Origin: an uncultured Aquimarina sp. | Lineage (GTDB): Bacteria; Bacteroidota; Bacteroidia; Flavobacteriales; Flavobacteriaceae | Assembly: GCA_947501475.1 (NCBI GenBank) | Contig: CANMWA010000004.1 | Span: forward strand, 1-64,000 | Direction: 5' to 3' | Length of the DNA: 64,000 nucleotides | Shown: positions 50,553 through 59,903 of the stretch, one piece after another | How positions within the stretch are numbered: position 1 is the stretch's first letter | How the letters are laid out: every line of letters starts with the position of its first letter | The notes under the pieces: generated by a model | The model's database searches: none | What the model was told of the DNA's origin: nothing | Seen by the model: the letters and a program-made list of their open reading frames with translations, nothing else | Program-made: the position numbers and the translations under genes

Positions 50553-51444
50553 TTTTTATATGTGTTGCTACTTGTTCAAGATTTATTTGATAATCAAACC
50601 ATGTTATTTCTGGATCTTTTCTAAACCAGGTAAGTTGTCGCTTTGCAAACCGTCTTGTATTTTTCTTAATTTCAGAAATGGCAAAATCCAAATCCCATTC
50701 GTCTTCTAAATAATTAAATATTTCTTTATACCCAACGGTATTTAATGCATTCAATGTTTTGTATTGATGTATGCTTTTAACTTCATCCAACAATCCTTCT
50801 TTTATCATTAAGTCTACTCTTAGATTAATCCTATCGTAGATTATTTGTCTGTCTGCTATAACCCCAATTTTAATAGTATTAAAAGGGCGATTTTTCTTTG
50901 TTGCAGATAGAAATGTAGAATAGGGTTTCCCAGAGCTTATGCTTACCTCTAATGCTCTAATAACACGATGAGTATTTTGTAAATCTACTTTTTGATAATA
51001 TAAAGGATCCAAAACCTGTAGTTGCTGTTGTAACAACTCTATACCGTTGTTTTGATATTCTTCTTGTAATTTTTTTCTAACATTTGGATCTACTTCTGGA
51101 AAATAATCTAACCCCTTAATAACTGCATCTACATATAATCCTGACCCGCCGACAAGAATTGCATAATCATTGTTTTGAAACAATTTGGATAACTTTTCTA
51201 ATGCTTCTTTTTCAAAATCCCCTACAGTATAATCATCTTTTATACTTTTGTGCTGTATAAAATGATGTTTAGCTTGTTTAAGTTCGTCTATAGTAGGAGC
51301 AGCAGTACCAATATTCATTTCTTTGTAAAACTGTCTGCTATCTGCAGAAACAATTTCGCAATTAAAATATTTTGCTAGAGCAATACTCAAACTGGTTTTA
51401 CCAATAGCAGTCGGGCCTACAATTACGATAAGATTTTTATTCAT
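50539..51444 (-). CDS. miaA: tRNA dimethylallyltransferase
   Basis: Adds a dimethylallyl group to A37 of tRNAs reading codons that start with U. The P-loop VIVGPTAIGKTSLSIALA and DSRQFYKEMNIGTAAPT are conserved; 301 residues is the family length. The frame is open 24 codons further upstream, but the family begins at MNKNLIVIVGPTA, so ATG 51444 is the start. That start overlaps the stop of the channel gene by 8 bases. Confidence 0.95.
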   Translation of the reverse strand: MNKNLIVIVGPTAIGKTSLSIALAKYFNCEIVSADSRQFYKEMNIGTAAPTIDELKQAKHHFIQHKSIKDDYTVGDFEKEALEKLSKLFQNNDYAILVGGSGLYVDAVIKGLDYFPEVDPNVRKKLQEEYQNNGIELLQQQLQVLDPLYYQKVDLQNTHRVIRALEVSISSGKPYSTFLSATKKNRPFNTIKIGVIADRQIIYDRINLRVDLMIKEGLLDEVKSIHQYKTLNALNTVGYKEIFNYLEDEWDLDFAISEIKKNTRRFAKRQLTWFRKDPEITWFDYQINLEQVATHIKKSSL

Positions 51445-52273
51445 TATGCAAGTCTTCTCCGCATTTGTGACAAAATTTGGAATCATCTCTATGATCTGTG
51501 GTATTACAGTTAGCACATGCCTGAGTATTTAGGTGTACTTTCTTTACCCTGCGTTCTGATGCATACTCTGCAGACACAATACCAGTAGGTACCGCAATAA
51601 TACCATAACCTACAATCATAATCATTGCTGCGATAAGTTGCCCTAATGGCGTTGCTGGAGCAATATCACCATACCCCACAGTAGTCATCGTTACAATACA
51701 CCAATACACACTAATCGGAATACTTCTAAAACCACTTTCTTCTCCTTCAATTAAGTACATAACAGTACCCATGATAATGCAAAGCACTAATACAGCAAAT
51801 AAGAATACTAATATTTTTGCACCACTATCTCGTATTGCTTTTGCTAATCGATTCGATTCACCAATGTATCTTGAGATTTTTAAAATTCTAAAAACTCTAA
51901 GTAATCTAAGTGCTCTAACTGCTAATAAAGCACTACTACCTGTGATGAAAAAAGATAAGTATAGTGGTAAAGTAGATAAGAGATCGATGATACCATAAAA
52001 GCTAAATATATATTTAGAAGGTCTTTTTATAGAAATGATACGTGCTATATATTCAAACGTAAAAAATACAGTAATCACCCATTCTGCATAATACAAAAAT
52101 GTGTATGCATCAGTAGATAACCCCTTTACGCTCTCAAGCATCACAAAAACAATACTTAATACGATAAGAATAAGTAATATGATATCAAATATTCTTCCTA
52201 AAGGCGTATCGGCTTCATAGATAACATCATGTAATTGATCTTTCCAGGTTTTATGAGATGAATTATTGTTCAA
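51437..52273 (-). CDS. Voltage-gated-type potassium channel with a zinc-ribbon tail
   Basis: A 278-residue six-helix channel. An S4-like helix is arginine-rich (ALRLLRVFRILKIS, near residues 118-131) and the pore loop has the filter TMTTVGYGDIAP (near 192-203). The C-terminal 30 residues carry four cysteines as CANC-x-CHKC with an acidic end, which looks like a zinc ribbon. The Kir-type channel at 38.5 kb has neither feature. It lies between the exonuclease gene (38-base gap) and miaA (coupled). Confidence 0.88.
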   Translation of the reverse strand: MNNNSSHKTWKDQLHDVIYEADTPLGRIFDIILLILIVLSIVFVMLESVKGLSTDAYTFLYYAEWVITVFFTFEYIARIISIKRPSKYIFSFYGIIDLLSTLPLYLSFFITGSSALLAVRALRLLRVFRILKISRYIGESNRLAKAIRDSGAKILVFLFAVLVLCIIMGTVMYLIEGEESGFRSIPISVYWCIVTMTTVGYGDIAPATPLGQLIAAMIMIVGYGIIAVPTGIVSAEYASERRVKKVHLNTQACANCNTTDHRDDSKFCHKCGEDLHNE

Positions 52274-52311
52274 ATTATATGATTTTTATAAAAATACTAA
52301 AACGCTAAAAA

Positions 52312-53682
52312 TTAAACTTTAGGAATGGGTATAATCTTAAGTTTTTTATTTTTCCTAACATAGCTTTGTATAATATGCTGTGCATCTCTATTGTGACTCA
52401 TTGGAGTGATGATAGAGTGTAAAATTTCTATAGTATTGATTTGATGATTTAAATTAAAATATCCAATACCTCTAAATTGACCTTCTTCTATCAAAACAAC
52501 ACTTTGCTCATCGATATCTCGCCCATAATCAATAATAACCATATCTTGACTATCGAATGAGTTGTTTCGAATTAATTGTTGGGCCCTTATGTTATACTCT
52601 TCTGGGGATTCTTCGGTAATGCACGCTCCTAAGCATTGTTTTATGGTATAGTTAAAGCAATTACTTTTACCAGTATCTATCCCTAATAGTTTTTGACATA
52701 ATTTATATTCTTCTGCCCAGCGATGCATAAAAGATTTGGCTTGTTGCCTGTTAGAAAATGTAGTAATACTTTTCTTTCTATGATCAGCCTTTGCAACTTT
52801 TAGGTTTATATATCCATTAGCATCAACAAATTGATATAGCGCTTGATCAAATTTGGTTTTGCGCAAGGCTCTATTGTATTTTGGTTTGTTGATTTTTATT
52901 TCTTCGCTCTCTTTTAATAATGCCAAAAGTTCACTTCCGGTAATCTCGTAGGTAACATTTGTTACTTCTGCCTGAATTCTTTTTGATTTTCTATTATCAT
53001 TTGTAAAATGCTGGTTAAGGCGTTTTTTTATGTTTTTGCTTTTACCAATGTATATAATAGTGCCATCTTCGCGATGCATATAATATACTCCGGTTGCTAT
53101 AGGGGCCTGTTCGATTAGTTTTAAGAGTTTATCATCTACTTGCCGTTTGGTTTCTGTTCGAACTGTATTGACGACAATCTCTTTTTCTACATCTTTGGTT
53201 AATAATAATTTGAATAACTTTACTGTTGCCAAAGCATCTCCGTTGGCTCTATGTCGATCTGAAAGCGGAATACCAAGATTTCGAACCAATTTACCTAGGC
53301 TATATGATTCTTGATCAGGAATTAGTTTTTTTGATAATTCGACAGTACATAATGATTGCCTTTCATATTCAAATCCTAATCTAGAGAATTCGGTTCTTAA
53401 AATTCTATAATCAAAACTCGCATTATGGGCAACAATGACACAATCTGATGTGATTTCTACGATTCTTTTGGCAACTTCAAAAAACTTTGGTGCATTGCGC
53501 AACATTTGGTTATTGATCCCTGTAAGATTAACAACAAAAGGCTGTATAGGCCTTTCTGGGTTAATTAAACTAATAAATTGATCTACTACTTCTTGTCCAT
53601 CATATTTATATATGGCAATCTCTGTAATTCCTTCTTCATTATATTTTCCTCCTGTGGTTTCTATATCTAAAATTGCATACAT
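52312..53682 (-). CDS. DnaQ-type exonuclease fused to a GIY-YIG nuclease
   Basis: A 456-residue two-domain protein. The N-terminal 3'-5' exonuclease has AILDIETTG (ExoI, near 2), VAHNASFDYRILRTEF (ExoII) and HRANGDALATVKL (ExoIII). A GIY-YIG nuclease follows at about 195-275 (TGVYYMHREDGTIIYIGKS, then KKRLNQHF). The C-terminal part (NCFNYTIKQCLGACIT) has a UvrC-like cysteine stretch. It resembles Cho/UvrC-like repair fusions; the UvrC RNase H-like C-terminal domain is not apparent. Single-gene transcript. Confidence 0.85.
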   Translation of the reverse strand: MYAILDIETTGGKYNEEGITEIAIYKYDGQEVVDQFISLINPERPIQPFVVNLTGINNQMLRNAPKFFEVAKRIVEITSDCVIVAHNASFDYRILRTEFSRLGFEYERQSLCTVELSKKLIPDQESYSLGKLVRNLGIPLSDRHRANGDALATVKLFKLLLTKDVEKEIVVNTVRTETKRQVDDKLLKLIEQAPIATGVYYMHREDGTIIYIGKSKNIKKRLNQHFTNDNRKSKRIQAEVTNVTYEITGSELLALLKESEEIKINKPKYNRALRKTKFDQALYQFVDANGYINLKVAKADHRKKSITTFSNRQQAKSFMHRWAEEYKLCQKLLGIDTGKSNCFNYTIKQCLGACITEESPEEYNIRAQQLIRNNSFDSQDMVIIDYGRDIDEQSVVLIEEGQFRGIGYFNLNHQINTIEILHSIITPMSHNRDAQHIIQSYVRKNKKLKIIPIPKV

Positions 53683-53799
53683 ATTTGATTAGTAGTCTTT
53701 AGTCATTAGTGGTATGGTTTATTAATTAATAATTATTAGGGTTATTTTTCAAATATAATGGTTAAATATTTATGCATGCTAATCATCCTCAACTAATGA

Positions 53800-54456
53800 T
53801 TAGACATAATTTCTTGCTCCAAAGATAGAACTTCCTATTCTAACCATAGTACTACCACAATCCATTGCTATTGTATAATCACCACTCATCCCGATCGAGA
53901 GGATTTTTAGTTCTGGGTATTTAGTTGTGTTTTGGTCAAAGAAGGTTTGTATTTTTTGAAACTCTGTTTTGATTTGTTTTTGATTGTTGGTAAAAGTTGC
54001 CATACCCATCAAACCCTTAATCTTTACATTGGTTAGGTTTTTTACTTCTTCGGCATCTAATAAGGCTATGGCATCTTCTTCATTAAGTCCAAATTTACTT
54101 TCTTCTTCGGCAATTTTAATTTGTAATAAACAATTAATAACTCGATTGTGTCTTTTGGCTTGCTTATCAATCTCTAGTAGCAACTTAATACTATCTACGG
54201 CATGAATAAGATCCACAAATTGAGCCATGTATTTAACTTTATTGGTTTGTACATGACCTATCATATGCCAGCAAATGTCTTTTGGCATCGTTTCCCATTT
54301 CTGGGTCATCTCTTGTATTTTATTTTCTCCAAACACACGTTGCCCTGCATTATAGGCTTGCATAAGTTCGTTTACGGGCTTGGTTTTGGATACAGCGACA
54401 AGGGTTACATCTTCTGGGAGTGATACCTTTATCTTTTGAAGGTTGCTTTCAATCAT
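53800..54456 (-). CDS. PLP-binding YggS family protein
   Basis: A 218-residue TIM-barrel protein (PLPBP family) that keeps pyridoxal phosphate levels in balance. Lys is in the VAVSKTKPVNEL block at about residue 25, with RVFGENKIQEM and WHMIGHVQTNK next, and GMSGDYTIAMDCGST near the end. The frame extends to a TTG at 54471, but that TTG is part of the TATCTTTG promoter element, so I take ATG 54456, matching the usual family beginning. Confidence 0.92.
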   Translation of the reverse strand: MIESNLQKIKVSLPEDVTLVAVSKTKPVNELMQAYNAGQRVFGENKIQEMTQKWETMPKDICWHMIGHVQTNKVKYMAQFVDLIHAVDSIKLLLEIDKQAKRHNRVINCLLQIKIAEEESKFGLNEEDAIALLDAEEVKNLTNVKIKGLMGMATFTNNQKQIKTEFQKIQTFFDQNTTKYPELKILSIGMSGDYTIAMDCGSTMVRIGSSIFGARNYV

Positions 54457-54468
54457 ATTCATAAGGTG

Positions 54469-54476
54469 CAAAGATA
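54469..54476 (-). promoter_or_regulatory. -7 element of yggS
   Basis: TATCTTTG on the minus strand matches the consensus, 12 bases before the chosen ATG. It overlaps the false upstream TTG start. Confidence 0.4.
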
Positions 54477-54617
54477 TTTAAAAAATCATTCTTTGATTTT
54501 AAAATAAGTCTTTGCGGTATGGAAAATCATTTTTTGGCTTCCCGTTCAGGCGAGAGAGCAAAAAAATGATTGTTTTTCTTCACAACGGCATCAGGAGCAA
54601 AAAAATATTTTTTCGAC

Positions 54618-55856
54618 TTAAAATTCATAGATAGTGACCCCGCTTCTTAATTTGGGTTCTATATAAGTGCTTTTTGGGGGCATTGTTAACCCTTGATCTG
54701 CAATTTTTTTCATTTGCTGCACTGATGCGGGAAAAAGCCCAAAACCTACTCTATAGTCACCATTATCGACCATGCTCTTTACATATACAATATCATTTTT
54801 ACCATGGGAATATTCGATTCTGGTATCTACTCGTAAATCTTTGATTCCTAGAATTGGTTTTAAAACTGTTTGATAAAGGACTTGTGCATCTAGTTCTTCT
54901 AAAGCATCTGTAAACTGGTATGTTGTTTTTCTGAGATATAAGGAGTAAAATTCACCATCGAGATACATACTAAAATGATGAGGTTTTGAGGGTTTATAGA
55001 CTTCGATCCCTCGGTTTTCGATACGAAACCACTCATCTAATTGAATCAAAAATTCTTCTTTAGATAAACCATTAAGATCTTTGATAAGTCTATTAAATTC
55101 ATAAATACGCAAATCTGATTCGGGAATTAGATATGCCATAAAAAAATTATAGGGTTCATCTCCTCGATGAGAGGGGTTATTTTCTTTAAGATCTTTGGTT
55201 AAAAGGTTTGAAGAAGCTGATCTGTGATGCCCATCTGCAATATATATTGTCTCTATGGTAGAGAATTTATGTTGAAGCTGGGTGATGGTTTCTTGATTTT
55301 CGATTTTCCAGAGGTAATGCGTATCGCGGTAGGTGGTGGTGAACTCGTATTCTGCTCGATCTAGTATGGTTTGCGAAATGATTTTTGCAATTACTTTATC
55401 GTCTGGATAGGTAAGCAATACCGGTTCGGCATTAAACCCTACAGTTTTTAGGTATTCTTTAAAAGTTTCTTCGCGGTGTTGTAGGGTGTCTTCATGTTTT
55501 TTGATAACATCATTCTCATAGTCTTCGGTACTTGCTGCAGCTATGATCCCACAAAATGATTCTTGTTCTCGATTTACTATTTTGTAAACATAGTAGCACG
55601 GTTGCTCATCTTGCATAAAAATTTCATCTTCTTTAAACTCTAGATATCGGTTGCGTACTAGTTTGTATCGGTCTTCGCCAGATATTTCTTTTTGGTATTT
55701 GTATCCTGGATTTACAATATGCAAAAAAGAGTAGGGGTTATAATCCATCCTAGAATCACGCTCAACCGGTGTATAACTCTGGTAGGATCTAGATGCTACC
55801 AGGCTTACTTTGTCTCTTGTTGGGCGAACTGCTTTAAACGGATGGATTTTTGCCAT
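54618..55856 (-). CDS. DUF1015 family protein
   Basis: A 412-residue cytoplasmic protein. It opens with IHPFKAVRPTRDKVSLVAS and contains the signature YIADGHHRSAS near residue 212, and ends with FGLFPASVQQMKKIADQGLTMPPKSTYIEPKL-type sequence. DUF1015 enzymes have been suggested to be serine kinases or related, which I regard as weak. It is monocistronic. The 190-base gap after it contains imperfect GTCTTAG repeats but no ORF. Confidence 0.88.
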   Translation of the reverse strand: MAKIHPFKAVRPTRDKVSLVASRSYQSYTPVERDSRMDYNPYSFLHIVNPGYKYQKEISGEDRYKLVRNRYLEFKEDEIFMQDEQPCYYVYKIVNREQESFCGIIAAASTEDYENDVIKKHEDTLQHREETFKEYLKTVGFNAEPVLLTYPDDKVIAKIISQTILDRAEYEFTTTYRDTHYLWKIENQETITQLQHKFSTIETIYIADGHHRSASSNLLTKDLKENNPSHRGDEPYNFFMAYLIPESDLRIYEFNRLIKDLNGLSKEEFLIQLDEWFRIENRGIEVYKPSKPHHFSMYLDGEFYSLYLRKTTYQFTDALEELDAQVLYQTVLKPILGIKDLRVDTRIEYSHGKNDIVYVKSMVDNGDYRVGFGLFPASVQQMKKIADQGLTMPPKSTYIEPKLRSGVTIYEF

Positions 55857-56048
55857 ATTTTCCTTATTGTTGGGTCTTAGTTGTTAGTTAGGTCTTAGTC
55901 TATTTTTAATACATTTTTGAAGGCTAGTAATCATTTTTGAAAGTTCAGTTAGTTATAATCTAGCGATTTTGTATTTTTCTTCAGAAATATACTTTCTTCT
56001 CTAATATATATTTAGTCGTTTATACTAACTATAAACCCTAACTACTAT

Positions 56049-56936
56049 TTAATGAAACTGTTTCGCTACTTTTTCTGCTTTTCTATTTTCAGAATAATCA
56101 TAGAAACCTTCTCCGCTTTTTACCCCAAGTTTATCGGCCATCACCATATTAACTAGTAATGGGCAAGGCGCATATTTTGGATTTTTGAATCCATCATACA
56201 TCACATTAAGAATAGACAGACAGACATCAAGACCAATAAAATCTGCTAATTGTAGCGGTCCCATAGGATGTGCCATACCTAATTTCATTACCGTGTCGAT
56301 TTCGGTAACTCCAGCCACACCATTATATAGTGTTTCGATAGATTCATTGATCATTGGCATTAGGATTCTATTGGCTACAAACCCTGGGTAATCATTTACT
56401 TCTACAGGTACTTTGCCTAATGTTTTAGACAGTTCCATAATGGTATTCGTAACTTTATCAGAGGTATTATATCCTCTTATGATTTCTACCAATTTCATAA
56501 TGGGTACTGGGTTCATGAAATGCATTCCAATAACCATTTCGGGTCTATTGGTTACCGCAGCTATTTGTGTAATCGATATCGAAGAGGTATTAGTTGCCAG
56601 AATAGTATCATCTGGGCAAGCTTCATTTAATTCTTCAAAAATTTTAAGCTTTAGATTTATATTTTCTGTAGCAGCTTCTACAACAAGCCCGGCATATTCT
56701 ACACCTTCTTTAATACTTGTAAATGTAGAGATATTGCCTAGAGTTTCTTCTTTATCGGCTTCAGTTATTTTTTCTTTGGAAATCATTCTATCCAAATTTT
56801 TGGTAATTGTTGCCAACCCTTTATCTAGTGATTGCTGAGAGATATCAATCAACTGAACTTTAAATCCTTTTTGCGCAAAAGTATGTGCTATGCCGTTGCC
56901 CATAGTTCCTGCACCGATTACTGCAATGTTTTTCAT
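56049..56936 (-). CDS. 3-hydroxyacyl-CoA dehydrogenase (Hbd type)
   Basis: A 295-residue NAD-dependent dehydrogenase. GAGTMGNGIAHTFAQKGFKV forms the Rossmann loop and GMHFMNPVPIMKLVEII contains the catalytic His (near residue 138), with NRILMPMINESIETLYNGVA in the C-terminal domain. It most likely acts on 3-hydroxybutyryl-CoA or related acyl chains in beta-oxidation or butyrate metabolism. It lies upstream of no clear partner on this strand; the oxidoreductase is 42 bases before it. Confidence 0.92.
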   Translation of the reverse strand: MKNIAVIGAGTMGNGIAHTFAQKGFKVQLIDISQQSLDKGLATITKNLDRMISKEKITEADKEETLGNISTFTSIKEGVEYAGLVVEAATENINLKLKIFEELNEACPDDTILATNTSSISITQIAAVTNRPEMVIGMHFMNPVPIMKLVEIIRGYNTSDKVTNTIMELSKTLGKVPVEVNDYPGFVANRILMPMINESIETLYNGVAGVTEIDTVMKLGMAHPMGPLQLADFIGLDVCLSILNVMYDGFKNPKYAPCPLLVNMVMADKLGVKSGEGFYDYSENRKAEKVAKQFH

Positions 56937-56978
56937 GTGTGTATTGTGTGTTTGATTGTATGTGTGTGTGATTTTTTT

Positions 56979-57944
56979 CTAATGTTTAAAACAGCTAATA
57001 ATCTTTAAGGCTACTTCTAATGCTTTTTTTCCTTGTTCAAGTGATACGATCGGAGTTGTATTATTTTTTATCGCTTCTGCAAAGGTGTCTAATTCGTCTA
57101 ATATGGCATTGTTTGAAGGAACGTTGGGATTATCAAAATAGATTTGCTTTTTTACTCCTTCGGCATTTTGAAGGATCATAGCAAAATCATCTGGATTTTC
57201 GGGAGCATCTTTCATTTTTACGACTTCGCATTTTTTCTCAAAAAAGTCTACAGAGATATAGGCATCACGTTGAAAAAAACGAGATTTCCGCATGTTTTTA
57301 AGCGAGATTCTACTAGCAGTAAGGTTTGCCACACAACCGTTTTCAAACTCGATACGGGCATTGGCAATATCCGGAGTTTCACTGATTACCGATACCCCGC
57401 TTGCACTTATATGTTTTACCTCAGAATGTACTACGCTTAAGATTGCATCAATATCGTGAATCATAAGATCTAATACTACCGGTACATCGGTACCTCTAGG
57501 GTTAAATTCGGCGAGTCTATGCGACTCAATAAACATAGGATTGTCTATTTTGTCTGCTACGGCAGTGTATGCTGGGTTAAAACGTTCGACATGACCTACT
57601 TGCCCTTTTACATTATGTTTCTCTGCCAGTTCAATTAATTGAGTGGCTTCAGCAACGGTATTGGTAATAGGCTTTTCTATAAAAACATGTTTTCCTGCTT
57701 CAATAGCTTTTTTAGCAACATCAAAATGCGCAAAAGTTGGCGTTACGATATCTACTACATCTACCGCAGCAATCAATTCTTCTATAGAATTGAATAACTG
57801 ATAACCAAATTCATCGACAATTGATTTGGCTTGTTTTGAACTAGCATCGTAAAAACCTACTAATTCATAATTTTCTGATTGTTCGAGAAGACGTAAATGG
57901 ATTTTACCAAGGTGTCCCGCACCGAGTACTCCGGCTTTGAGCAT
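56979..57944 (-). CDS. Gfo/Idh/MocA-type oxidoreductase
   Basis: A 321-residue NAD(P)-dependent enzyme. GVLGAGHLGKIHLRLL is the cofactor loop, EKPITNTVAEATQLIELA carries the EKP motif, and LMIHDIDAIL the conserved H-x-x-D pair. The substrate, a sugar or inositol derivative, cannot be predicted. The next gene (Hbd) lies 42 bases downstream, so they could be cotranscribed without a common pathway. Confidence 0.9.
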   Translation of the reverse strand: MLKAGVLGAGHLGKIHLRLLEQSENYELVGFYDASSKQAKSIVDEFGYQLFNSIEELIAAVDVVDIVTPTFAHFDVAKKAIEAGKHVFIEKPITNTVAEATQLIELAEKHNVKGQVGHVERFNPAYTAVADKIDNPMFIESHRLAEFNPRGTDVPVVLDLMIHDIDAILSVVHSEVKHISASGVSVISETPDIANARIEFENGCVANLTASRISLKNMRKSRFFQRDAYISVDFFEKKCEVVKMKDAPENPDDFAMILQNAEGVKKQIYFDNPNVPSNNAILDELDTFAEAIKNNTTPIVSLEQGKKALEVALKIISCFKH

Positions 57945-58093
57945 AATTCAAGATTTTACACAAAAATAGTATTATTTATAAATTAAGTGTTACTCCATTT
58001 TGAAAATCATAACATTAAATTTTTTTATCATAAAAAAAATCAAACAGATGAAATGTTTGTGTAATTTTATCGGGCAAAATAACCCTTAGAATA

Positions 58094-58735
58094 GTGAAAG
58101 ATACCCTTAGACATGCTGGAAAAAGAAAACAACTTGTAGAAGTTTTAATTAAGAAAGGAATAAAAAACAAGGCTGTTTTGTCTGCAATCGAGAAAATACC
58201 GAGACATTTGTTTATGGATTCTGGCTTCGAAGACCATGCATATCAAGACAAAGCCTTTCCGATTGCTGCAGATCAAACTATTTCTCAGCCTTATACAGTT
58301 GCTTTTCAAAGTGAGTTATTACAGATTAAAAACGGAGACCAAGTTTTGGAGATAGGTACAGGATCTGGTTATCAAACTGCTGTTTTATGTGAACTAGGGG
58401 CCAAAGTGTATAGTATAGAACGTCAAAAAGAACTGTTTAAAAAAACGAAACTGTTTTTGTCTAAATTAGGGTATCGTCCAAAACACTTGTCTTTTGGCGA
58501 TGGATATAAAGGACTTGTTGAACATGCACCGTATGATTCTGTAATAGTGACGGCAGGAGCTCCTTTTGTACCAAAACCTTTGTTAAGTCAATTAAAAGTT
58601 AATGGCCGTTTGGTAATACCTGTTGGTGAAGATGTACAAATCATGACACTTTTTATTCGTAAAAGTGAAACCGAATTTGAGAAACGTGAGTTTGGTGAAT
58701 TTAGATTTGTACCTTTATTAGAGGATAGGAATTAG
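58094..58735 (+). CDS. pcm: Protein-L-isoaspartate O-methyltransferase
   Basis: Repairs isoaspartyl residues of aged proteins. SQPYTVAFQSELLQI is the substrate site, and GDQVLEIGTGSGYQTAVLC binds SAM; SVIVTAGAPFVPKPLLSQL is also typical. It has 213 residues. The start is GTG at 58094, in a position matching the family. Confidence 0.93.
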   Translation: MKDTLRHAGKRKQLVEVLIKKGIKNKAVLSAIEKIPRHLFMDSGFEDHAYQDKAFPIAADQTISQPYTVAFQSELLQIKNGDQVLEIGTGSGYQTAVLCELGAKVYSIERQKELFKKTKLFLSKLGYRPKHLSFGDGYKGLVEHAPYDSVIVTAGAPFVPKPLLSQLKVNGRLVIPVGEDVQIMTLFIRKSETEFEKREFGEFRFVPLLEDRN

Positions 58736-58787
58736 AGATTTAAGACTTTCTTATATGTACTTTGTAAGTAGGAAATAATTTTTGATA

Positions 58788-59246
58788 TTATTTGTAGTCT
58801 TTCTTTATTCGATCAAGAGCTCTTTTGTTATCGCGATCTTTTATCGTTTCTCGTTTGTCATACATCTTCTTACCACGGGCAAGAGCAATATCTAACTTTG
58901 CTAGCCCACGATCATTGATAAATAGCCGCGTAGGGATAATTGTTAATCCTGAGTTCTTTACTTCTTTTTCGAGTTTTTTTAATTCCTTTTTGTTGAGTAG
59001 AAGTTTTCGTTCACTTTTTGGGCTATGGTTAAAATATGTAGCATGCGAGTATTCTTCGATATGCATATTAATTACAAAAAGCTCACTATTATTAAATTCG
59101 CAAAAACTCTCTGCAATACCTGCTTTTCCTTCTCGAATAGCTTTTATTTCTGTACCAGCAAGCTTTATCCCAGCAGTGTATTTATCCAGAAATTCATATT
59201 CGAACTTAGCTTTTCGGTTTAATATGTTGATTTTATTTTGATTCAT
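58788..59246 (-). CDS. smpB: SsrA-binding protein SmpB
   Basis: Delivers tmRNA to stalled ribosomes for trans-translation. It has 152 residues with LNRKAKFEYEFLDKYTAGI, LAGTEIKAIREGKAGI, and the basic C-terminal tail with GKKMYDKRETIKDRDNKR. A -7 element lies about 20 bases upstream. The tmRNA gene itself is not recognised in the window. Confidence 0.96.
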   Translation of the reverse strand: MNQNKINILNRKAKFEYEFLDKYTAGIKLAGTEIKAIREGKAGIAESFCEFNNSELFVINMHIEEYSHATYFNHSPKSERKLLLNKKELKKLEKEVKNSGLTIIPTRLFINDRGLAKLDIALARGKKMYDKRETIKDRDNKRALDRIKKDYK

Positions 59247-59265
59247 TGTTACTTATAAATGCATA

Positions 59266-59273
59266 CAAAAGTA
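59266..59273 (-). promoter_or_regulatory. -7 element of smpB
   Basis: On the minus strand TACTTTTG matches TAnnTTTG and is directly preceded by a 26-base inverted repeat. Confidence 0.4.
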
Positions 59274-59299
59274 CAAAGCTTTCTTTTAAGAAAGCTTTG
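59274..59299. repeat. Perfect inverted repeat between DUF3887 and smpB
   Basis: A perfect 12-base palindrome with only two bases between the arms (59274-59285 and 59288-59299). It sits past the end of the DUF3887 gene and fills the spacer just upstream of the smpB -7 element. It may be a terminator without much of a T-run, an operator, or both. Confidence 0.6.
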
Positions 59300-59326
59300 A
59301 ATAAAAAACGAATATTTTAAAAATGT

Positions 59327-59683
59327 TTATGGTTCTTGAAATTGAATGGTCGAAATTTTACCATCTGCACTAAGTTGTAACTCCATAACCAAGCTGGTTT
59401 TTTCAAATTCTGCAGTATAACTATTGATGCCTTCTGCTGTTTCAATAAAAGTTAGTTTTTTTAAATTTCCAAATTGCTCATGGCAACCATTTACAAAGCG
59501 GGTTACTCCTTCTTTGGTCATAGCTTCTTGCATTTCAGGAGTATATAACTCGAAAATTGCATCTACATTTTGCGCATTAAAACTTTCTTGGAAAGATTTT
59601 GTTATATTTTGATAAACAGCTTCATCTTGAGATAAAATTGCTTGTGTAGAAAAACAGATTAAGAATAGTAATATATGTTTCAT
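59327..59683 (-). CDS. Small secreted DUF3887 family protein
   Basis: A 118-residue secreted protein with a signal peptide (MKHILLFLICFSTQAILSQ). The rest is one alpha-beta domain with FQESFNAQNVDAIFELYTPEMQEAM, resembling DUF3887/SnoaL-like domains, whose function is unknown. The frame opens at TTG 59713, but the signal peptide sets the start at 59683. Confidence 0.72.
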   Translation of the reverse strand: MKHILLFLICFSTQAILSQDEAVYQNITKSFQESFNAQNVDAIFELYTPEMQEAMTKEGVTRFVNGCHEQFGNLKKLTFIETAEGINSYTAEFEKTSLVMELQLSADGKISTIQFQEP

Positions 59684-59903
59684 AGCATTTTGTTTGGGAT
59701 TTAGGACTTGCAAAATAATTATTTTTTTAAATTTTTAAAAATATAATTTTATAAACCTTTGAAATACTTGCTTTTAAAAGAAAGAAACTATCGGTAAGTA
59801 TAAATAATGGACTCCGTCTAATCAATAGAGGCAAACTAGTTTAACAAAATAGTTAGCGTAATAAGTATTGTATAGTTTAATTTAGTTCAGTTAAAAGTTT
59901 TTT

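Noticed and set aside
53683..53799. Inverted repeat near 53779-53803 as a terminator of yggS
   Set aside because: The 8-base arms are real but no T-run follows on the minus strand and the right arm overlaps the stop codon.
55857..56048. Imperfect GTCTTAG/GTTAG repeats upstream of DUF1015 as a CRISPR or phase-variable repeat
   Set aside because: Only two or three imperfect copies without regular spacing.
56413..56838. 141-residue plus-strand ORF antisense to the Hbd gene
   Set aside because: It mirrors the codons of the real gene, which has complete dehydrogenase motifs.
58825..59241. 138-residue plus-strand ORF over smpB
   Set aside because: Antisense shadow of smpB, Ser/Phe-rich with no recognisable family.
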